DNA from: Cymodocea nodosa
Lineage: Eukaryota; Streptophyta; Magnoliopsida; Alismatales; Cymodoceaceae
Length of the DNA: 64,000 bases
Reading direction: 5' to 3'
Assembly (NCBI GenBank): GCA_036874045.1
Contig: CM072343.1
Location: 1,136,001-1,200,000, forward strand
The notes under the pieces were generated by a model, which saw nothing but the letters and a program-made list of their open reading frames with translations, was not told where the DNA came from and searched no databases. Numbering within the stretch: position 1 is the stretch's first letter; each line of letters opens with the position of its first letter. Made by a program: the position numbers and the translations under genes. This document shows, in pieces, positions 25,341 to 38,776 of the stretch.

Positions 25341-28300
25341 AATAATTGATGGGCTGGTCGTTTCGTTTTCGCTTCGACCGGGCGTTAAATTTGATTAATA
25401 TTATATAAGTATAATTAAATCAAATATTTATTTAATCAATTTTAAATTATAATTGTTCTACGTTACTAAGAGATATCTGTATGTTGGAGAAATGACGAAA
25501 ATGTAAATTGACGGAAAGTATCTTATTTTTGTAATGTTTGTGTATGTAATAGAAAAATAACGAAATTTAATTATTTATATATATGACGTAAAATAATAAA
25601 TTTAAAAATAACTAAAAAAATTTAAATTTTAACTTAAAATTCAATTATAAGATAAAATAAGTTATTATAAGAATATAACAACACGTAGTTAAATTTTTTA
25701 GACAATTATTATATATAAAATATTAATTAAGTATATTTAAATTATATTTTAATAGATATATATCAGGTTAGATTTTAATAGAATTTACGTTACAATTCAA
25801 TATAATTTTATCATTTTAGATTTCAATAATATATTTTAGATGTCACCATTTTTTAGATAATATTTTTATTTTTTCTTCTCTCTTTTATTTTCTTTTTCTT
25901 TTTTTTCTTGTGCAAAGATTATAAAGAAACGATTTATTGTCATTTTGTAAGGGTTAAGATTGACAAAGTGAAGATGCAAAATCCTTTTATACTTGAATTC
26001 TAATAACATTTATCAAATGCAATAACACTAGAAAAATGTCATGTTAAAATTTAATTCTAGCATTTCCTTTTTTCACCTTTTTTGCGTGCATAAATAAGGC
26101 CTAAGTTATCTCACCTGTCCGTAACAAAAAAAAAGATGCCTTTTGTTAGACTTGTTTTGATAATTTGTAGGTAATTTATATTTCTAAGTGATATTTTTAT
26201 TTTTTAATAATGTTTTTCTTAAATTCAAATTTTAATTTCCAATTTTTTTAAGAAGGTGAAAGATTAACTAAATTTTGAAGAACGATTGTTGTTGTTGTTG
26301 TTATTATTGAAAAAGGATTATTTACAAAGGTCTATTTTATTTCCTACTTTTAATTATTTTCGTTTCTTTTGGTATTTCGTTCTAGCTGGTCGTTTCTATC
26401 ATTTCGCTTCGAATTTTCAATTTATACAACTAGAGTGTATTTTATTTGTTGAGAAAAAAATCGCTATTAATTAATACATAGCTTGTGACCATGGTAAAAA
26501 TTCCCATGAAAAAGGTAATTTAGCCATAATAGTCTGGACCTAAATGGAAAAATAATCCTATTATTATTATTTTTATTTTTACATGTATACAAGAATCTGT
26601 CTTCTCTGTAACGTTCAAGTGTCCACTTCACGGTGAAGTAAAAAAATAAATCAATTCAATACCTTCAACAAGTCTGGAAACAGCATTTTAGGTTTAGATT
26701 TGGTTAATCGGGTCTAACGGGTTTCTGGATAATCGGATCTCAGTTTTTTTCTGGAAAAATAATTTCTCGTTGACTTTTTAATGCAGAAATAATCATTTAC
26801 TTCACGGTCCAAGCGGTTCGACTAGACCGGACTTCACATCAAATAATCCCATTATTACATATAGGCATGGAAGAAAATATGAATTATTGTATGATGGTAA
26901 CTTGAAGCCGACGCCCCACCAACAGTTTGGAAAGTGGGGGAGAAAATAAGAAATTGAAGAAATATATACTTTTTTTTTTTTTGCAATAATACTTAATTAA
27001 TAAAATATGAGTTAAATGGTAAATTTAGTTTTTTTATATAAAAATATTATACTTAATTTATCTAATTAACAAATATTATAATTTGGTTAAATAATAGAGG
27101 TCATTTTTGTTGTAGCCAATAACAACATTTTTTTTACTATAAGTATTTAAAATGACACATCAAATTTAATTTTGGTATATCGTCTGTGTTGTTCATGGAA
27201 TAAATAATAACGCAATTGACCGTGCAATATTTCGTAGCATTAATGAGTAGAAGCATAGCAAATCATGTAATTTATGATATCAATAAATGAAAGTAAGTTA
27301 TATAATTTATGATATTTATAAATAAGAGAGTATTAACAGTTCCCGTGAGCATAAGCGCGAGTGAGAGTTTTACGCAAAGTCAGTGGTGTCTGTGATAATT
27401 TTTTGCATCTGTCATTTTTTCTAAATAATGTAATTTGATTGCATTTATCGTGATGGTTTTTAATCTATGGTTTTTTGTTCAAAATAAAGTTTTAGAATCA
27501 ATGGTGAGACATAGGAATGGTATTCAATATGTCAACTAGACAACATGCATGCATGTACGGCGAAAAATATATTTTTATATTGTTAATATTTTGAATATTA
27601 CTTGATTATAATGCATGCTTGTGTTTATAATGTTGTGTTCATAACGCAAGTTGATTGATATTTTGTGTTTATAATGTTTTACCAAATTCATGTGATTTTT
27701 AATTTCTGGTATTAATTTATGAGGGAAAAAATTCATGTAGAAATGATTCATTGTGATTTATCGTCATTAATTTACAAAAAATTATATATTAGAAGTATTT
27801 TTAACTTATTACGTAGAATATCATTAACACGTACGTATTTTTTGAATTGGTTACAGTAAATTGTTTTATTTATGATTAGCAGCATATTGGAAAGAAATAG
27901 AAAAGAGTTTGCAAAAAAAAATTGTATTTAAAAATATTGATCATCCATATGGTGGAAAAAATAGTTTTGCAAGATTAGATATTTATTTACTGAATTTAAT
28001 GTTGTTAAAAGTCTACAGTTAAAAAAATAATGTAGACGTCGATTCTGTGTTTTAAATGCATTAACTTAAAATCTATCAATGTCAACAATGAAAATTGTAT
28101 TTAAAGCAAATAAATATATTTTCTTTATAAACATTTATTTTATATGAAGTCTTTGTAATTCACAAATTTTGAGTTAATTCATCAAACCACAAGATGAACG
28201 CGTGCTGCATTTTTAGATGTTATTGTCTCTAATTATATTTTCTTCTTAGAGTCTATTGACACCATTAAGTGTTAAAAATAATATATTAAATTTAATTTTA

Positions 28301-28440
28301 ATATATCATTTTTAGATATCAAACGTGCACTTCGTAGAAGAAACGCTGGTGTCAGTAATATTTACGAGAGGAGTAAAATAAGATATTGAAAATTAGTATA
28401 TCATTTTTAGAAAATCATAAAATACTGTAATTACAATTTT
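25341..28440. other. AT-rich intergenic DNA
   Basis: About 3 kb of strongly AT-rich sequence with poly-T runs (about 26971-26982), a (GTT)n tract at 26286-26301 and no convincing reading frame. The tract resembles a LINE tail, but no LINE body precedes it. Nothing else is recognised. Confidence 0.5.
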
Positions 28441-28621
28441 CTATTGTTTTGACGTGAAGGGGGGGCAGAAAGGGATGGTTGGTTAGTCGGTGGCTGAGGA
28501 CGATCGCCGTTCTTCTTTTCTAGGTTTTCTCCGGTAATTCGATGATATACTTTTTCCTACAAAAAAGTTCCATCGGTCATAGATCGTCGGCATTTTACAT
28601 GGATCGATCATTTATATTACA

Positions 28622-28999
28622 TTAAAATCCAATAGAAGAGATTTGAAATTTATCACAAAGAAACGTTGGAGGCCACCGGTCTCTTCCGCGTCGATCGCCG
28701 GCGGGAAAACGGAAGGCAAGGAAGGAAGGAGTCCGACGGACTCCGTTACGTTGCTGTGGAAGAAGGGAGATGTCCGTCGTCGGCGTCACGCCAGTGCACG
28801 AGACTCCAAGGCCCATGTCCTCCTCACACGTGGCACCAGAATGACGGCGGAGCGTGGCGACATGAAAACCGACTTCAGTGCGGCGGCGGAACAACGCTGG
28901 TTCGAGTGGATGAGCAAAACCATTGGCAGAGCAGGATTTAAGGTGATGACCTGAACCAACCGATTCCACTGATTTATTTATTTTTGGGATTTTTTCCAT
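28622..28999. other. GC-rich island with overlapping open frames, identity unknown
   Basis: A sharp GC-rich block sits in AT-rich DNA. It is open on the minus strand for 125 codons and on the plus strand in two frames of about 100 codons, as any GC-rich stretch of this size tends to be. The translations show no domain that I recognise. It could be the first exon or promoter of a gene whose body I cannot see, a gene relic, or a captured fragment. A possible acceptor (tttctag) lies just upstream on the plus strand near 28523. Confidence 0.3.
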
Positions 29000-30270
29000 G
29001 GCTCAGATTCAACCAATCGAGTTGACTCCTGCATTGGTTTTGACTTTTGAGTGCATTTTGGATGATTCATGATCAGGCAAGTTTGGGGCCACCGAGCAAA
29101 CACATAAGATCTGGTGTGTCAACCTCACCCGGTACAATTTTTTTTTTTATAATTATTTTTCACTTGTATATCATCAAAAATTTGGTAATTACTTTTATAC
29201 CATCTAAAAATTTATATTTACTTGTATTCCATTAAAAATTTATCATTTACACTATTATATCCTTATGATTGATGTATCAGAGTAATGATAAGGATATCAA
29301 AATAAAACGAAATTTTTTTTTATGACATACAAGTAAGATATTTTTAGTATTAATTTAATATTATTAATGATGGTGATTGCTCATGTGATGTGCCTTTTGG
29401 CTGGTAAAATGCCCAAACAAGCTATGAGAGATGATGTACAAATTGATACGGCTCTCTTGTCTCATCAAAATAGAATTCCCACTCTTATTCTTGTTCTTCT
29501 TCAATGATGGGAGTGCAAACCCAAAGGTGTTCGGGTTTTGTTTGATTCAAATAATGGTGATGAATGGCTGGGGGAAGCACCAATATCAATTATGTCAGAT
29601 TCAAGAGCCAATGGTTTGTTGGATTATTGAAGATTTGTATTGTGGTCCTCACCCCAAAGGTCCCCATGTAATGAATGTCACAATAACATTCCCACTCCCT
29701 CCACTTGACCTCTAAGTTTCTCTCTCTCTCTCTCTCTCTGAAAAGAACAGTGTTCGAATCTTCTGCCAATAGATACAGTTAAATCTAGAGAAAAAAAATA
29801 TCATTAGATACTGTAATATATTGTGCTTGGGTCCATCTATTTGAATGCTTATTTGACTAAAAAAAGTTAGGAACTTGGTAGGATGTTATATGATTGGTTC
29901 CATCTCTTCCCAAGAAAATGGCGCTAAGAAGCCCAACTGATTTTGGATTATGAAGCTTGCCCAGATTGGTCGGTTTGAGAATCTAAGATAACTTCCTTGA
30001 CCAACTATGTTGTGTTATGTCATTGTGTCTGAATTGTTACAGTAAAAATCTATTTAATTCCTAATTAAAACATTGTATGGGTAGTAGAGCCAACCTCTAC
30101 TTCCCATAGGTCTCTCAATATGTTTGGTTTATTCACGGCAGATTTGAATTATTAGCCATGAATGTGATTGTTTGACCGTCACAATGCATTGGCATAAGAC
30201 CTACACTGTTAAATTCAATTCAGTCAACAAAGTTTGAGTCCGATCAACTCCCAAGTTCCCTGATATCAAA
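29000..30270. other. Intergenic DNA with a (CT)n tract
   Basis: A (TC)n microsatellite lies at 29718-29739. The rest is AT-rich, with no frame that I can support as coding. Confidence 0.5.
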
Positions 30271-30286
30271 TATTTAACCTTTATTT

Positions 30287-30541
30287 ATTACCATCTGTAA
30301 ATTAGCATTTATGATCCTATTTATATCTGCCAAAGAAGAAACCCTGATTTTGTCTAAAGGTGCAGAAGGAAGAATTTCTTGCGCTATCTTGTGCTCTGTA
30401 CCATTTGATAATGGGATCTTAATTCTGGTGTTTGTTTCTAGCAAAGCTTCTTTATAGAATTCAGAAAGGGGCATGCCATATTTGTGCCAAGGAGTAACCG
30501 TAGAAGGATCCCCCTTCTGGACCCAAAGTTTCTGGTTTTGT
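30287..30541 (-). CDS. Exon-like open segment, unidentified
   Basis: The minus strand encodes about 85 residues with a normal protein-like composition, including KLWVQKGDPSTVTPWHKYG, LSEFYKEALLETNTRI and IAQEILPSAPLDKIRV. It ends at a good donor (CAGATG|gtaata). A second segment at 30739-30829 (acceptor ttgttccag, donor CAGG|gtaaaa) lies upstream and encodes either YSYLMHGSTTESRG or, in another frame, ATVQLSDAWIHHREQRF. The phases of the two do not match at the obvious splice sites, so this may be a decayed gene. I do not recognise the family. Confidence 0.3.
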
Positions 30542-30738
30542 ATATTCTCAACCATTCATTTTTGTCATGTCTGGTTTATGGACACAACCACTTCTACTTT
30601 ATTAATTTTTTTGACAAGGGCAATGTTTTTGTTTGGATTTGAAATCAGGATTTTTTTTCTTGTAAACTTCATAAGAAAAAAAAAGGGTCCAATGAGGATT
30701 ATTTGGTTGAGATGGAATTATTTGTTTTTACCCTGTCT

Positions 30739-30829
30739 GTAAACATAATACTGGTTTATCAAACCTCTGCTCTCTGTGGTGGATCCATGCATCAGATAGC
30801 TGTACCGTGGCCTTTGATCTGACACCTGG
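30739..30829 (-). other. Possible exon upstream of the 30.3-kb segment
   Basis: A 91-base segment is bounded by a good acceptor and a GGTAAAA donor on the minus strand and is open in two frames. Splicing to 30541 does not preserve either frame cleanly. It is listed because it may be part of the same unidentified gene or gene relic. Confidence 0.25.
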
Positions 30830-32023
30830 AACAAGAAAACACTTAGGTATGGGCCAATGATAAAAGAAAAAAAAAAAGCATTAAGTATAAAGGCAGGTTG
30901 CATTCCTGAAGAACAAGTACTACAATATCTGTCTCATTCTCCTTAATTCCACAACAAGACAAATCTGTAGTATTATTATTAAGGGAAGAAGAGAAGAAGA
31001 GATGGAGTACATCTATATCTGAATAACAAAATTATTTATGATCCAAGATAAAAAAAGAACATGGAAGAAAGAAAAATTAGAAGTAGATCCAACACTACCC
31101 AATTAGAAAGGGCCATGACTACCCAATTATGTGCTGTGCTGGTCCACGTACCTAAATCAGACCTTGCCGACACAACCAGACCTCCCCATATGACCCAAAA
31201 AAATAAACTGTACTGATTAACAGTATGGTTTGACTTTGTTATACCTTACTAGCAACAGTATGCTCATTCTAATTGACATCCCTATTCTAAAAAAGAAGGA
31301 CTCCATTCTCCTCCGGGCCATTCAATCAGACCCATTTTCCTCCCCATGTGAGCCACCTGTCTTTTAATTCAAACAGATAGATGATCTACATACCACGGAC
31401 TAGAAGGCTGAGTGTTGTTCTATCCATTTCTGTCTCATGGCAATTAAACTGATGGATGGTTCTCATTATTTTTGGAAATTTTCAAGTATGGTCTCGAGCT
31501 ATATAGATCCAGATCCTGTTTTCTTTTAGAGTAAAAATGGTAAAAAATAGTTTTGAATTGAAAAAAATCCTGAACAATTTTGTAGTTGTACAACATATCA
31601 ATTACAACTTAAAATAGTAAATCTTTTCACTGAAAAACCAAAAAAACAACCTCCAGACTGTGGTTGAAAACTACCCATTATAGCCCATAACTGGGACCAG
31701 ATAACCTACCATGGCATTTCATGATTAATTGGCTTTTCAAATTAATTTAATTTCCAAGTATTATCAGACATTAAGAGCATCTGCAAACAATAAAGACCCA
31801 CTTTATTGGTTTCCATATAAAGGCAGATAGCAATTACTTCAGAGAAAAAATGCAGAGTAAGCCAACGTGAATGTTTTGGCTTCATAACCATTAAAAAAAT
31901 CGTCAGGACAACTTTGTCAGGCTTTGTCCAATTTATGATTTTGATAAACTCAAAATCATATATATACTTTTGATAATGATAGTATTTTGCATTCACCAGG
32001 ACTTAAACCCTAATGGGAGCTAT

Positions 32024-32150
32024 GAATATATACAATTTTACAACAGAATCAGGGATCATATAACAAAAATTGAGATTGGTGTGCCATTCAGCACCGGTCA
32101 AGGACAATGAGTTGTTCTTAACATGATTTTCAAAAGAGACCTTCATCTGC
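32024..32150 (-). other. Possible exon, MKVSFENHVKNNSL...
   Basis: After an acceptor-like 'gatttgtgcag' the minus strand is open from ATGAAGGTC for 47 codons, starting MKVSFENHVKNNSLSLTGAE, then a stop. The first ~34 residues have a coding-like character, and a possible donor (GTT|gtaaaa) lies within the frame. No family is recognised. It may belong with the segments at 30.3-30.8 kb or be chance. Confidence 0.25.
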
Positions 32151-32379
32151 ACAAATCAAATAGACACAACATAAAGTACAAAAAGATCCTAAAAAATATC
32201 TCTTTCAAATGAAAATTCCTTACCCTTCACGGTACTATAAGTGGGGGTACAACTTATTATTGTTTTTTTTGAAAGAAAAACAACATAGTAGTCTACAGCT
32301 CTACATGATACAACATATCCACAGAATATAAAGATTGAAGAGAGTAATATCAAAAGAAAAGTTTGAGACAAGAAACTTT

Positions 32380-35300
32380 GCTAGCAGTGACACTGATCTA
32401 TTTAGATGATTTTTCGAATATCTTACATCTCATGCTAAATGTGCAACAGAGAAAGTTCCTTTTTATATGAAATTAGCAACGTATATCAATATAGTATAAT
32501 ATCAGAATGTTTCAACATTACAGTTTATTTTCATGTAACGAACAAAATCAGTTATTACAAATGTCAGTAGCCTCGTAGGAATATACAAATCACCATGCAG
32601 CAGAAAATAGAATGGTAGTGTGGAACAAATTTGACTTATGTAGCTTAGAAACAGAAGTAGGGATGACATATAGCTGTCCTAAAAAATTTAGTAATACTGA
32701 TATAAATATGTTAATCACTATAATTTTCTTAATTCAATAACTAGAAAATTATTGGATTCTAATTGAAGTTTTTATACTGATCTCAATAGGACTTGTTGGT
32801 GAAGAGTGAGTTATTGGCTTGTATAGGAATTGAAGGAAATGAGGGACTATGAATTAATACAGAAATTTGTGGAAGAATGTTTCAAGGATGATTATGATAG
32901 TTAAAGTCTATAAAGAAAATTGGAGAAATTTAAAGAAAATGAAAGTTTGTTATGGAGAGTGCAATTATGAATAGGAGGGGAAAGGATTCCACCGCACTTA
33001 TCTCACATGAACTCTTGCTCTCACTCCACTTAATCTCACATTCTCATGCCTCTTCTAGCCACCTCTTCCATTTTCCTCTCCTTGAAGATGTTACTCCATT
33101 TGCTCCATTTAGACAAGTAATTGGAAAAACAAAGGAATGACAAGTAATTGGTAGCCAGTCAATGGGGTAAAGATCATCTTTTTCTCATTGGAAGATATTG
33201 TTTTATTTGCTTACATTAATAAATGTGGTCCGTTACTTAAACATGCATGTTTACTATCTTGTTTTTTTATTTCCAATCCAATTTAAGTTGTATAAACTAT
33301 AAACTTAAACTATAGTATTTTCTGCTGCAGATGATCGGCAGATTTAGTTGAAAGATTTGGTGGGCACAGATATTATACAATATTAGAATTTGGAACCAGA
33401 ACTTAACAAATGATATTAGGGTTTCTTTTTAGAGTTTTCCATTCATATTGAGCTAGTTATACTTTCGTTTTACTAGCATATGGTAATAGTACCTGTAACA
33501 TGTCTGTGGCTCTGTGATTTTATTTCCAAAGTTTATTAATTGGCACTTCCATATTGGTAAGGTAGTAAGTTTTGATTTACTTAATAATGATGATGATAGT
33601 AAAGACTGTTACAAAATAAAATGGTTATATCATAAGAAACTTATAAGCAGCCATGGAATCATAATCATTTGAATGCTACTATAGTCGCTAGAAACATAAT
33701 CATTTCAGTATATGACTGAATGGGTCAACATATAGCTGAATGGCACGGGAGAGGGAGAGAGAGAGAGGAATATTTGCTAGAAGAAGGACCAGGGACCATA
33801 AATCTGCATTCTTTCTACTAAAACTGAATTGGATCTTACCCCATATATGATGTTAGCCTTTTCCATGTATGTTAATTATTTAAAAGTTAGCATAGTGCAA
33901 TAATAAGGATGATAGTTCAGATTTTATGTTCAAATGCACAGCATCATATGTTATTCTACTGGAAATACAGATTTGGCTTGTGGACTCCTTATATTGCACA
34001 TGACGTTACAGACCAAATGATATTCCACCTGAGGCAAGGTAATCAAATTCATGGAGGAAGAACAGCATGAGGTACAATAGTTGAAGAATTTTGTGAATAA
34101 AAAGTGCACTAGGTAACTTTCTGCCTTCATGGAGCTGGAGAGATACTGAACTTTGTTCCATAAACAAATTTTTTTACAGAGATGGCAACAGTGCTTGCAA
34201 CATTTCCTTTGTTTGAATAAGCAGTAAAAGAGTTAGAGAATCTGAAAAGAGCAAGATAAATATTTTTTGGTTAAGGGCTTGAGAAATATGATTTCAAATG
34301 TTCAATGCATCCTAGGAAAGAATTCTAAACTCAAACTAACTCCCATCGTATTGGAAAAAAAAAAAAAAAAACTACAAAATGAAAGTTCCAAACTAGAGCA
34401 CAAAAGTTGCCTTTATATTGGTAAGGTTTTTGTTTAGATTTAAACTCAAAATTTTATTCCCTCATAGGTCTTATAAGGTAAAGAGAGACCAATTGTACTA
34501 TGTTAATAATAAGGCAATTATTGCGACCCAAATTATGTTTATTGCCAGTTGACTGCCTTGCCTTATCAGATAAATGTTTGGTCTTTCCACGTTAACCATA
34601 TACTCTTTACATAACCTAAGTGGTACAATGTTCTTTCTGTAATAGCTTTGAGCTGTGTTTTTCAGATTAGGAAGTGATTTAGAAATAACTTGACAAATAA
34701 AATGGAGGAAATTGCAAAGAAACTAGAATACTTTGATGAGATACCAGGACAATCTAGGAAGAAACTAGAAGAATCTAGTATGTAACTAAGACTCCAATGA
34801 TGAAGTATAAGTTGCTGAGTATGCAATGGAAAATTTTCCGAGAACAATTCATTACTGATGTACTCTGAAACTCAAAAGTAGAAAAAAGGATATCCCTTCT
34901 GGTTTGGGAAACCTCTTATGATTTTTTATTCTAAAAGGTGGAGTTTGCCGGTAACTTGTTTTGTGGCTTTTCCATACTTTGGAAGACTCTAGTTTTTGAG
35001 TCTCAACTTCTAATAAATTTGTATAGAAGAAACTATAATAGCTCTTATAGAAGTTAATTACATTTTCTTGTCTGATATGTAAAATCAATTTTCTCAGAAT
35101 CTAAGCAGAAAAGCAATCCTAATCATGCGCTTCCAAGCATGTAAAGCCCAACATACTAATTTTTTTTAAAATTGAGATTTTTTTTTTATCCTCAGACATT
35201 CAAATAGCTTGGTGAATATTAAAAATATCTTTAAAGGTGATAAAAGGTGAATCTTTATGGTCACTCAAATAGTTTGATATGCATTAAGAATATCTATGGA

Positions 35301-36440
35301 ATTGATAACATGTGAGTCTCAATAAACACTAAAACGATCTAGTATACATTAAGAGTATTTAAAGAGGTGAAAGTTTGTAAGAGGTCTTACTAGACCTTAA
35401 CATGGTAGATTTTTCTAAATATCGTGCACTTTATCTTGAAGAGATTCTCAACTAGTTGAAGGTATCTTAAGTGGCCCCATCCACCAACTCGATTTAGATT
35501 ACTCAATGAGGTAAGATTTGAAATGTTACACGTGAGTTGGGTAAGTGATGCATACACCTACAGTTTGTCAATGTTTGAGCAAAGTCAACACTATTATCTA
35601 TAGGCACTACACGAGAAAAAATTTCTCTAAGTGATTAACTATTTTGGTTCTACACTAGTTATATTAGATATACTAAGCTTATATTAGTTACTTTTGGTTG
35701 TTTAAGACAAAATGATATGGGAAAATTAGAATGGCAATCACCAAAAAAGCCCATTTCCTAAAAAGAAATGTAAAATTGTGATTCAGTTTTCACCTTTGAC
35801 TTACTACAGAAATGAGGCACCTTACCAAAGTCAAAGTACCTGATACCATGGACAAAAATAAATCTGCAGGGAACAATACAAAATGGGTTGACCAAATCCA
35901 GCCATTATTTTTTACTTGATCAAAATATAACTCGATGATGGAACCTTACGACTACACCTGGAATGGTAATTTTTTGAAGCTTTTGTCACAAAACTAAACA
36001 AATACCAATATTCAGAAGTATATGCACGCTCAGGATCAATCTTTAGCGGAATATTTTTGTAGTTTTTTCTAGAGAAATTGAATAACAGATTCCAAGTTTT
36101 TCTTATCGTGGGGAGATGAGATTCTAATAACTGAGCTCAACAAATGGTGGGCAAATATGAACACCGGCTGAAAGGAGGGTAGAGATATTTATACCCAATC
36201 AAATTGATCTTCTTATCAATACAACCATCGGTCACGTCACGTCACTTATTGCAAAACTTCGGCCATCCGGATGAAGAAGATCACAAAGGCAAGACCAGTC
36301 GGACGAAATAAATCATCAGAAATGATAAGCTCTATTCCTCCCACGCTTCCCAATTCACGAAGTGAAGACTTTTAGTTAAATAGAAATAACAACGAATGCA
36401 TTCGTTAACTCGCATATCAAAAGAGCATCATCCATTCAAA
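32380..36440. other. AT-rich intergenic DNA
   Basis: No gene is recognised. The stretch holds a (GA)n tract (33749-33768), a poly-A run near 34356 and the tandem repeats at 35201-35395. Part of the 34.9-35.6 kb sequence may be a decayed LTR, but no ends are visible. Confidence 0.4.
35201..35395 (+). repeat. Three degenerate ~65-bp tandem repeats
   Basis: Units begin near 35201, 35265 and 35331 with 'caaatagcttggtgaatatt', 'caaatagtttgatatgcatt' and 'aaaacgatctagtatacatt', each followed by 'aa(a/g)a(a/g)tat' and 'ggtga' or 'gatgat'-like sequence. The spacing is 64 and 66 bp. Confidence 0.55.
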
Positions 36441-37700
36441 AATCTGTATTGACGAGATGATGATCTTCTCCTTGTGTGATCGCAGACTAATAAGGGAACA
36501 ACCAACAAGAAGCAAGGAAGACCACGCATCTCCAATATTCCACTGTCCAACTACAGTTCCGTGTCCAGCTCAAAATTACCAAAGAGTAGAAACCGCCATT
36601 TCACCAAACTTCATGAAAACGATATTTACACCCTCTTTCTTTTTTCCCCTCTTTAGAAGAAGAAGTAAAGAGGAAGCGAAGATTTCAGAAATGCCATTTT
36701 CCCTTTCATTAACAAGAGGTGGTGGTGAGTTTTCGTGAATATGACATGGAATTTTCTGATCTTTAATCGATCACCTTGGTTTACTTACCTCCCATCGTCA
36801 CATGGATGTAGTAGAGTAAAAAGTCCCAACCTTTTTAACTTATGACACACCCATGAATAGATGCACTGTCCTCAAATGTATTTCTTTCTACAGGTACCAT
36901 ACCAATCAATCGCATGATGTCCTCTATTGGACCCGAATGGTCCTCCACCCATTCCTTTTGTTTTTTCAACAACACGAAACCGTAAATTTCAAACCCAACA
37001 TCTGTCTGCTGTACTCTCTATGTTACGATGATTTCCTTGCAAAAGAGTACCGGTGATTGTGAATAGATTCAGAAGTTAGGTATCACTGGCCCTGTCATCT
37101 ACGACGAAGCAAGCATGCATGCAATTAAATCGAAACCAGAGGTTAGGCTTAGCATGCGTTTGCGCGTCTTTCATGCTACACAGAGAGATCCAAAGCAAGC
37201 TAGCAGTTGATCTTTCTGATATAATTAGATACCTACCAATTAAATTGCATGCAGCTCTTCCTGGAAAGGGAATTGGTGTTATATATATATGTATATATAT
37301 ATATATCAATCAGACGGAGGAAGGGATGAAGACGTGGTGGGCGGTCGGTGAAGATGGAATTACGGGAAGGTGCATGCAAGGAATGGGCTTCTGCTGCTCC
37401 GGTGGACGATATGATATGATTGCTAACAGCCAAGCATCCGCTTATGGCATGTATGGCCTGCTTCGTCGCTCACGCTTCCGATTGACTTGTGGGTTTGCGG
37501 CTGCAACTTATGGGAAGAACGCCTTCGCTCGTACGTAACGTAAGCTTATGGCGGGGTTTTTATTGTCTGATAACGATACGTAAGGGGGGGGTGTGTCGGA
37601 AAGTTTGAAAAAATTTGAAAAATAAGAGGTATAGAAAATTAAAGTTGCGCTTAGAAAGTGAAGAAAAATAAAGTAATATAAATTATAAATGTCTTACAAG

Positions 37701-37743
<43 letters not shown>

Positions 37744-38688
37744 AATCTACTTTAATATCACATAAAACAAATAACAACGAGCAAAGAAAAATTCATCATA
37801 CATAAGTTTAGATTCAATCTTCGGGTTAATTGATACAAGATTATTTCAACAATTTATTTAGATTTAGATCGTGAGTCAAGCGAATGACGTCGTACGAGTT
37901 CTTTTGCCAGCTCCGGTACGTATTTTCAATGATTGTTATGAACTTTTATTAATCAACATTTAATGCATTTAACTATTCTTGTAGATTATTTAAATAAATA
38001 AGAATAATTCACTTTTTAAAAGATTTACCGGAAATATCAACCGGATAGATAATCTTCGAAATTTTTAATCTAACTACTTTTTAGTTAAAACAATCCTTCC
38101 TTCTCTTGTGTGAGTGCTTACATAATTAAAGAATTGATCTAAGTCTAAGATCAACATACATCAATCTTTGTACATTGCTTATTGTTCAAGTTGAAGAGGA
38201 AAATTAGTTTTTTTTTTTTTTTTTTTTTTTTGTCCATTGTTATTTTTATTACTACTCCTAATGTGAGAGATTGATGTAAACTTTTGATTTTTTCTGTTTC
38301 TCTCCTTCATAGGTTTGTCTTTGGAACTTCTATATATATTTTTGCTTTAGCTATAATTTCATAGTTGGATTTTGTTTATCTATTTTGCTTTTACTATTAG
38401 AAAAAAAATATTTAATGCATTTAATTTTTGAACCTTTTACTTTATAATATTTTTTGAAAAAAAAAAAATATAGTAACAAAAATTTGAAATAAAAAATTTT
38501 TAAATCTTAACGAAAGATTAAAACCACATGGTTCTAATAAACTAATGAAGTATGAAATACTTTGATTTAATTTGGTTATGGCTACCAGACTACTTGCATC
38601 AGCACACAAGTAAGATCTGTTAACTATGAACATCAAGTATAATATATGAGTTTAATGTTATATATATTGCATCAAGTTGATCACTGAT

Positions 38689-38776
<88 letters not shown>

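Noticed and set aside
24741-25349. Plus-strand frame of 202 codons
   Set aside because: It is antisense to the promoter and leader of the TIGR01589-family gene, is full of Arg and Lys from GA-rich sequence, and shows no domain.
37119-37538. Plus-strand frame of 139 codons
   Set aside because: It runs through a TATATA tract and has no recognisable protein segment; also, 'cagccaagcatcc' near 37428 looked like miR169 at first, but the match stops after eight bases and no paired arm is found.
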